This document shows, piece after piece, positions 4,647-8,329 of a stretch of DNA of 8,329 nucleotides. Under the pieces are notes generated by a model. The model was given only the letters and a program-made list of their open reading frames with translations. It was not told the origin of the DNA and searched no databases. Numbering within the stretch: the stretch's first letter is position 1; each line of letters starts with the position of its first letter. The DNA lies in contig PMOU01000321.1 of assembly GCA_003161205.1 (NCBI GenBank), positions 317 to 8,645 of the forward strand, read 5' to 3'. Source of the stretch: Actinomycetota bacterium (GTDB lineage Bacteria > Actinomycetota > Actinomycetes > Streptosporangiales > Streptosporangiaceae). The translations under genes and the position numbers were made by a program.

Positions 4647-6143
4647 GTGGATCGCTGCGCGCTGTTCGTTGACGCAGGTTACGTGCTCGCGGATGGTGCC
4701 ATGGCTGTGCACGGGACACGCCGCGGCGAGTCGGTCTCCTGGGACTACGAAGGGCTCCTGGCGCTCCTGTCGAGCCTGGCCAGGGAACGGGCAGGCCTGC
4801 CGCTGCTGCGCTGCTACTGGTACGAGGCGACCGTGGATGGCCGCCGCACCGCCGAGCAGGACGCGCTGGCGGACGTTCCGGGCATCAAGCTCCGCGTCGC
4901 CAAGATCCGCCCCGGCCGCCGGGAAGGCGTGGAAACCGAGATTCACCGCGACCTGACCACGCTGGCCCGCAACAACGCGATCAGCGAGGCGCTCCTGATC
5001 AGCGCGGAAGAGGACCTGGCTCAGGTCATCGCCGATGTCCAGGATCTGGGCCTGCGGGTCACCCTCGTGCACATCGCCGTGGACGGCAACTGGACCATCT
5101 CGCGCGCGCTCCGCCAGGAGTCCGATGACATCATCGAGATCGGCGGCGAGCAGCTGCGTCCCTACGTGGAGCTGATCGCGGGTGCCGAGCCCGCCCATGA
5201 GGACGAGCCGGACGCCGAACCGGTCGCGGCCAGGCCGCTGGCGAACGGCCACTCGGCGGGCGGGAGTTCCTACCCGCCGCTGCCGCCGCCGGTCAACCAC
5301 GCGCCTCCGGCGATCTACACCGCGCCGGTCGTGGCGGAGTATCAGCGGCCCGCGCTGCAGCTGCCCAGGGCAACGAGCCGCGACGACCGGCCTGCCCGCG
5401 AGGACCGGCCTGCCCGCGAGGACCGGCCTGTGCGCGAGGACCGGGCCGGAACGCCCGCCGTCAACGGCGAGGCCCAGTCGTCGGCCCGCCCGGAGATTCC
5501 GTCCCGGCAGGACATCTACGCCGCACCCGCGGCGGCCTCGCGCGGCCGCCAGGATTCGTCGGCGCCGAGCCCGGTTGGCCGGGTGCGCAGCACCGAAGAG
5601 GCCCCTGGCTATGCCCAAGGGCCCCAGGGATCGCAGGGTACGCAAGAAGCGGCGCCCGGGTCAGCAGGCGCTACCGGCCCGGAGGCCGTCCAGTCGCCTC
5701 CCGGCCAGCTGCGGCGCTTGCCCTCCGCCCGGACATCCACGCAGGCGCCGATAGGACCGATGGGCGGCCAGCCGATGGGCGCCCAGGGGTCGACGCCGCC
5801 GAGTCAGCATGGCCAGGGATCGTCCCGCAGTGCCCCCTACAGCGGTCCGCAGCCGGTCGCGGCGGCGGGAACGCCCGGCTATCCCTCCACCGGCGGGACT
5901 TCGCTCACCGATGCCGTGCAGGCGGCGCACGACGAGGGCCAGGAGTTCGGCGGCTCGGTGGCCAGGGACGCGCCGGCGCTTTGGCTGGAGGCGGTGCTGG
6001 CGCGCAAGCCGCGCATGCCGTCCGACCTAGAGGCCCGGCTGCTGCAGGGCTCGGCGCTGCCGATCGACTTTCTCTTGCACGACGAGGTACGGCATGCGCT
6101 GCGCCGGGGCTTCTGGGACGCGCTGGAGCGTACCCGCCGGTAA
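4647..6143 (+). CDS. NYN domain (PIN-like) protein with long disordered linker, 498 aa
   Basis: Residues 1-175 form an NYN/PIN-like fold, a family known for metal-dependent ribonucleases. Markers are CALFVDAGY (first acidic residue D9), EGVETEIHRDL (E96, E98, D102) and ALLISAEEDLAQVIADVQDLGLRVTLV (E121, E122, D123). These are placed like the acidic metal ligands of NYN proteins, though the usual SGDSDF is here SAEEDL. Residues 185-415 are a Pro/Gly/Gln/Ser-rich, probably disordered linker with three DRPARE-type hexapeptides and GPQGSQG stretches. Residues 420-498 form a separate helical block (APALWLEAVLARKPRMPSDL, then FLLHDEVRHALRRGFWDALE). I chose the GTG at 4647 because it immediately precedes DRCALFVDAGY; an in-frame TTG at 4620 would add nine residues not expected in the domain. 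The SD is modest (AAGGG about 10 nt upstream). Role unknown; RNA turnover or tRNA/rRNA processing is inference. Confidence 0.88.
   Translation: MDRCALFVDAGYVLADGAMAVHGTRRGESVSWDYEGLLALLSSLARERAGLPLLRCYWYEATVDGRRTAEQDALADVPGIKLRVAKIRPGRREGVETEIHRDLTTLARNNAISEALLISAEEDLAQVIADVQDLGLRVTLVHIAVDGNWTISRALRQESDDIIEIGGEQLRPYVELIAGAEPAHEDEPDAEPVAARPLANGHSAGGSSYPPLPPPVNHAPPAIYTAPVVAEYQRPALQLPRATSRDDRPAREDRPAREDRPVREDRAGTPAVNGEAQSSARPEIPSRQDIYAAPAAASRGRQDSSAPSPVGRVRSTEEAPGYAQGPQGSQGTQEAAPGSAGATGPEAVQSPPGQLRRLPSARTSTQAPIGPMGGQPMGAQGSTPPSQHGQGSSRSAPYSGPQPVAAAGTPGYPSTGGTSLTDAVQAAHDEGQEFGGSVARDAPALWLEAVLARKPRMPSDLEARLLQGSALPIDFLLHDEVRHALRRGFWDALERTRR
5385..5444 (+). repeat. 18-bp tandem repeat, three copies plus a partial
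   Basis: Unit GACCGGCCTGCCCGCGAG occupies 5385-5402 and 5403-5420; a third copy (5421-5438) has two changes (TGC for CCC region) and GACCGG (5439-5444) begins a fourth. It encodes the hexapeptide DRPARE repeated, the third copy being DRPVRE. Being in frame, copy-number changes would only lengthen or shorten the disordered linker of the NYN protein. Confidence 0.9.
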
Positions 6144-6182
6144 ATACGAGAGGTCGCCCGGATTGTCCGCGGCATCGGTGGG

Positions 6183-6195
6183 TAGGTTGACAGAC
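6183..6195 (+). promoter_or_regulatory. Possible leaderless -10 box (or weak SD) before the TPR gene
   Basis: TAGGTT (6183-6188, fitting TANNNT) is 7 nt before the GTG at 6196, the geometry of a leaderless start. The same bases include GGTAGG (6181-6186), a weak SD 9 nt from the GTG, so co-translation from a NYN-TPR message is an alternative. The -35 is poor: TTGTCC at 6163-6168 leaves only a 14-nt spacer. Confidence 0.35.
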
Positions 6196-6774
6196 GTGGT
6201 TGCGCTGTCCGGCGAGCTGTTCGACGCCATCGAGGTAAACGCGGCTCGTACTGGCAACCACAAGCGGGCCGCGGTCCGGATGAGCCGCCTGGCGGTACAG
6301 GCTACCCCGGCTGGCATGTCACGGGCCGAAGCGCACATGCGGGCGGGCGAGCAGTGGATGCTCGCGGATGACCCCGAAGCTGCGGTCGAGGAGTTCCGCA
6401 TCGCGATCGCGGACGCCGGACCGACCTTTGATGACCCGAGGGTCCCGCTCGCCCGGGCGATGTTTGCCCTGGGCCGCAACGCCGATGCCGACGCGCTGCT
6501 CCGCGAGCTGAGGGAATCGGGGGGCAGGTCGCTGGCCCGTACCTGCGATGAGGTGGCCGAGCTGCTCACCGAGCAGGGCGACCTGGAAGGCGCGCTCGAG
6601 TGGGCCACCACGGGTGTCGACGCCTGCCTGGGCAGCGAGGACCGCGCCGAGCTGCAGTTGCTGCTGCGCCTGCGCTACCGGCTACGCGTCGACCTGGGCC
6701 TGCCCGAAGACGACTACGACAAGATGCTCGACGACCGCCGGTCCGGACCCGCGGCCCCCGCGGCCGGGTCCTGA
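6196..6774 (+). CDS. Small TPR-repeat protein, 192 aa
   Basis: This is a soluble all-helical protein built from tetratricopeptide-like repeats, so probably a protein-protein adaptor. Three repeat units can be read: residues 44-75 (AEAHMRAGEQW...DPEAAVEEFRIAI), 80-112 (PLARAMFALGRNADADALLREL) and 113-145 (CDEVAELLTEQGDLEGALEWATTGV). An N-terminal helix pair (4-38) and a C-terminal acidic/basic tail flank them. The start is uncertain: GTG at 6196 is preferred, but TTG 6187 and GTG 6178 are in frame, and an ATG at 6094 inside the NYN gene would add residues with no repeat character. The gene follows the NYN gene by 52 bp on the same strand, which suggests a shared unit and perhaps a shared function. 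No catalytic motif is visible. The C-terminus (RRSGPAAPAAGS) is low-complexity. Confidence 0.8.
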   Translation: MVALSGELFDAIEVNAARTGNHKRAAVRMSRLAVQATPAGMSRAEAHMRAGEQWMLADDPEAAVEEFRIAIADAGPTFDDPRVPLARAMFALGRNADADALLRELRESGGRSLARTCDEVAELLTEQGDLEGALEWATTGVDACLGSEDRAELQLLLRLRYRLRVDLGLPEDDYDKMLDDRRSGPAAPAAGS

Positions 6775-6788
6775 ACCAGCCAGAACCC

Positions 6789-6834
6789 AGCCGCGGAGCA
6801 AAGCCGCGGAGCCACGGAGCGGTAAGCCGCGAAG
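6789..6834. terminator. Repeat-rich convergent intergenic spacer with CCGCGG stem
   Basis: Between the convergent TPR and clpB stops (67 bp), AGCCGCGGAGC occurs at 6789-6799 and 6802-6812, and a shorter AGCCGCGAAG at 6825-6834. The two CCGCGG palindromes (6791-6796 and 6804-6809) can pair as a 6-bp stem with a 7-nt loop on either strand. There is no T run, so this is at best a candidate bidirectional stem-loop terminator. Confidence 0.4.
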
Positions 6835-6841
6835 TGCCGCG

Positions 6842-8329
6842 CTAGCCCGTCACCCGCTCGACTCGCGCGACGGCCAGCGCGTCCCGGTCCTGGTCCACGT
6901 CGACCCGCACCTCGTCGCCGTCGATGATCTCTCCCGCCAGCAGGGCACGGGCGAGCTGGTCGCCGACCGCGGACTGGATCAGGCGGCGCAGCGGCCGGGC
7001 CCCGTACACCGGGTCGAACCCGGTCAGGGCCAGCCATTCCTTCGCCGCCGGGGTCACCGTCAGCGTCAGCCGCCGGCCTGCGAGCCGCGATGCCAGCCGT
7101 TCGACCTGCAGGTCGACGATCTGGGTGAGCTCGCCGGTGGACAGCGCGTCGAACACGATCACGTCGTCGAGCCGGTTCAGGAACTCGGGCTTGAACGCCG
7201 CCCGGACCGCCGCCATGACCGCGTCCCGCTTCGCTGTCTCGTCACCGAACGCAGGATCGGCAATGAACTGAGAGCCGAGGTTCGAGGTCAGCACCAGGAT
7301 CGCGTTCCTGAAGTCGACCGTGCGGCCCTGGCCGTCGGTGAGCCGTCCGTCGTCGAGGACCTGGAGCAGCACGTCGAAGACCTCCGGGTGCGCCTTCTCC
7401 ACCTCGTCGAGCAGGACCACGCAGTAGGGCCTGCGCCGCACCGTCTCGGTGAGCTGGCCGCCTTCCTCGTAACCCACGTAGCCAGGCGGGGCCCCGATCA
7501 GCCGGGCGACGGAGTGCTTTTCGGCGTACTCGCTCATGTCGATCCGGGTCATCGCCCGCTCGTCGTCGAACAGGAACGCCGCCAGCGCCTTAGCCAGCTC
7601 CGTCTTGCCGACACCGGTCGGCCCGAGGAACAGGAACGAGCCGGTCGGCCGGTCGGGGTCGGACACGCCGGCCCGGGCGCGGCGCACCGCGTCGGAAACA
7701 GCCTGCACGGCCCGTACCTGGCCGATCACGCGCCGGCCGAGCTCGGCCTCCATCCGGAGCAGCTTGGCGGTCTCCCCCTCGAGCAGCCGCCCGGCCGGGA
7801 TGCCGGTCCAGGAGGCCACCACGTCGGCGACGTCATCCGGGCCGACCTCCTCCTTCACCATGGGCGCCGCCGCCGGGTTTCCGGCCGCTCCGGTTCCGTC
7901 CGACTGGGCCGAACGAGCCGTGGTGCTTGCCGCCGCCTCCAGCTGCTCCTTGACCGCGGGTATTTCCCCGTAAAGCAGCCGTGAGGCAGCTTCGTAGTCA
8001 CCGTCCCGCTGCGCCCGCTCGGCCTGGCCCTCGAGGTCGTCGAGCCGCTTCTTCAGCTCGCCCACCTTGTTCAGGCCGGACTTCTCCTGCTCCCAGCGCG
8101 CCACCAGCGCGTCCAGCTGCTCCTGCCGGTCGGCCATGGTGGCCCGGAGCCGCTCGAGCCGGTCCTTGCTGGCCGCGTCGGCCTGGTTGGCCAGCGCGAG
8201 CTCTTCCATCTTCAGGCGGTCGACGGCGCGCCGCAGCTCGTCGATCTCGACGGGCTGGGAGTCGATTTCCATCCGCAGCCGGGACGCGGCTTCGTCGACC
8301 AGGTCGATGGCCTTGTCCGGCAGGAAGCG
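6842..8329 (-). CDS. clpB: ClpB ATP-dependent disaggregase, C-terminal part (5' end beyond window)
   Basis: ClpB is a cytosolic hexameric AAA+ chaperone that, with DnaK, threads aggregated proteins through its pore. The visible 495 residues run from the end of the first ATPase domain (RFLPDKAIDLVDEAASRLRM at the edge) through the coiled-coil middle domain (about 25-130) and the second AAA+ domain. Numbering from the edge: Walker A GPTGVGKT 236-243, pore loop GYVGYEEGG 283-291, Walker B VVLLDE 304-309, sensor 1 TSN 348-350, arginine finger in FLNRLDD (R386) and sensor 2 GARPLRR 443-449. All key residues of the second ATPase site are intact. The frame stays open to position 8329, so the ATG at 8272 is internal. 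A Ser/Thr/Ala/Gly-rich stretch (about 133-158) between middle domain and KEEVGPDD looks longer than usual. The gene converges on the TPR gene. Confidence 0.97.
   Translation of the reverse strand, partial: RFLPDKAIDLVDEAASRLRMEIDSQPVEIDELRRAVDRLKMEELALANQADAASKDRLERLRATMADRQEQLDALVARWEQEKSGLNKVGELKKRLDDLEGQAERAQRDGDYEAASRLLYGEIPAVKEQLEAAASTTARSAQSDGTGAAGNPAAAPMVKEEVGPDDVADVVASWTGIPAGRLLEGETAKLLRMEAELGRRVIGQVRAVQAVSDAVRRARAGVSDPDRPTGSFLFLGPTGVGKTELAKALAAFLFDDERAMTRIDMSEYAEKHSVARLIGAPPGYVGYEEGGQLTETVRRRPYCVVLLDEVEKAHPEVFDVLLQVLDDGRLTDGQGRTVDFRNAILVLTSNLGSQFIADPAFGDETAKRDAVMAAVRAAFKPEFLNRLDDVIVFDALSTGELTQIVDLQVERLASRLAGRRLTLTVTPAAKEWLALTGFDPVYGARPLRRLIQSAVGDQLARALLAGEIIDGDEVRVDVDQDRDALAVARVERVTG

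Noticed and set aside
4412..4672. Small plus-strand open frame in the divergent intergenic region
   Set aside because: Third codon positions are not GC-biased as in the neighbours, it overlaps the NYN start, and no family resemblance is visible.
4587..5645. Minus-strand open frame of 352 codons opposite the NYN gene
   Set aside because: Arg/Gly/Val-rich antisense product without motifs; the plus strand carries the recognisable NYN domain.
6187..6192. Perfect TTGACA -35 hexamer just inside the TPR gene start region
   Set aside because: No TANNNT -10 follows at 16-19 nt on the plus strand, and any start would fall within the coding region.
6548..7984. Long plus-strand open frame opposite clpB
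   Set aside because: Overlaps the end of the TPR gene and lies antisense to intact, highly conserved ClpB motifs; composition is low-complexity Arg/Gln/Gly.
1..8329. Searched by eye for tRNA/rRNA genes, CRISPR arrays, insertion-sequence ends, att sites, toxin-antitoxin pairs and defence genes
   Set aside because: None found: no clover-leaf sequence, no regularly spaced repeat array, no transposase or integrase motif, and gene content is ordinary chromosomal.

Overview
The window looks like core chromosome of a high-GC actinomycete. Codon third positions are almost all G or C, starts are often GTG, and the proteins read like Streptomyces/Streptosporangiales-type versions: ClpB with VGPDDVADVV..WTGIPAGRLL, PyrE with VEDTSTTGAS, and a large NYN-domain protein with a Pro/Gly/Gln-rich linker. 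I see no transposase, integrase, phage gene, tRNA, rRNA or CRISPR array, and no convincing new multi-gene system. The interest lies in regulatory layout and in individual proteins of unknown role.

Layout, left to right. (a) 1-125 is a low-complexity Gly/Ser/Pro-coding stretch, probably the 3' end of a plus-strand gene; frame assignment is uncertain. (b) 2476-150, minus strand: a two-gene ABC-2 type exporter operon, ATPase then a polytopic permease, with a 25-bp overlap and strong Shine-Dalgarno (SD) sites. An AT-rich promoter with an operator-like repeat lies just upstream. (c) 2507-2718 is intergenic and contains a nested inverted repeat. (d) 3255-2719, minus: pyrE, orotate phosphoribosyltransferase, with a -10-like hexamer placed as for a leaderless mRNA. 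(e) 3256-3373 carries a perfect 11-bp inverted repeat between pyrE and the next gene. (f) 4222-3374, minus: a protein of unknown function with a GGDEF-like domain whose catalytic motifs are degenerate. (g) 4223-4646 is a 424-bp divergent intergenic region with an AT-rich island, hairpins and a 12-bp direct repeat. (h) 4647-6143, plus: NYN (PIN-like) domain protein with a long disordered linker and a distinct C-terminal helical block. (i) 6196-6774, plus: a small TPR protein 52 bp downstream, probably functionally linked to the NYN gene. (j) 8329-6842, minus: the C-terminal half or more of ClpB, convergent with the TPR gene and cut by the right edge.

The ABC genes form one translationally coupled unit. 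NYN and TPR may be co-transcribed, although the TPR gene also has a possible leaderless start of its own. pyrE and the GGDEF-like gene point the same way but are separated by a strong stem-loop and appear to be independent units. All family assignments come from reading motifs; no search was run.
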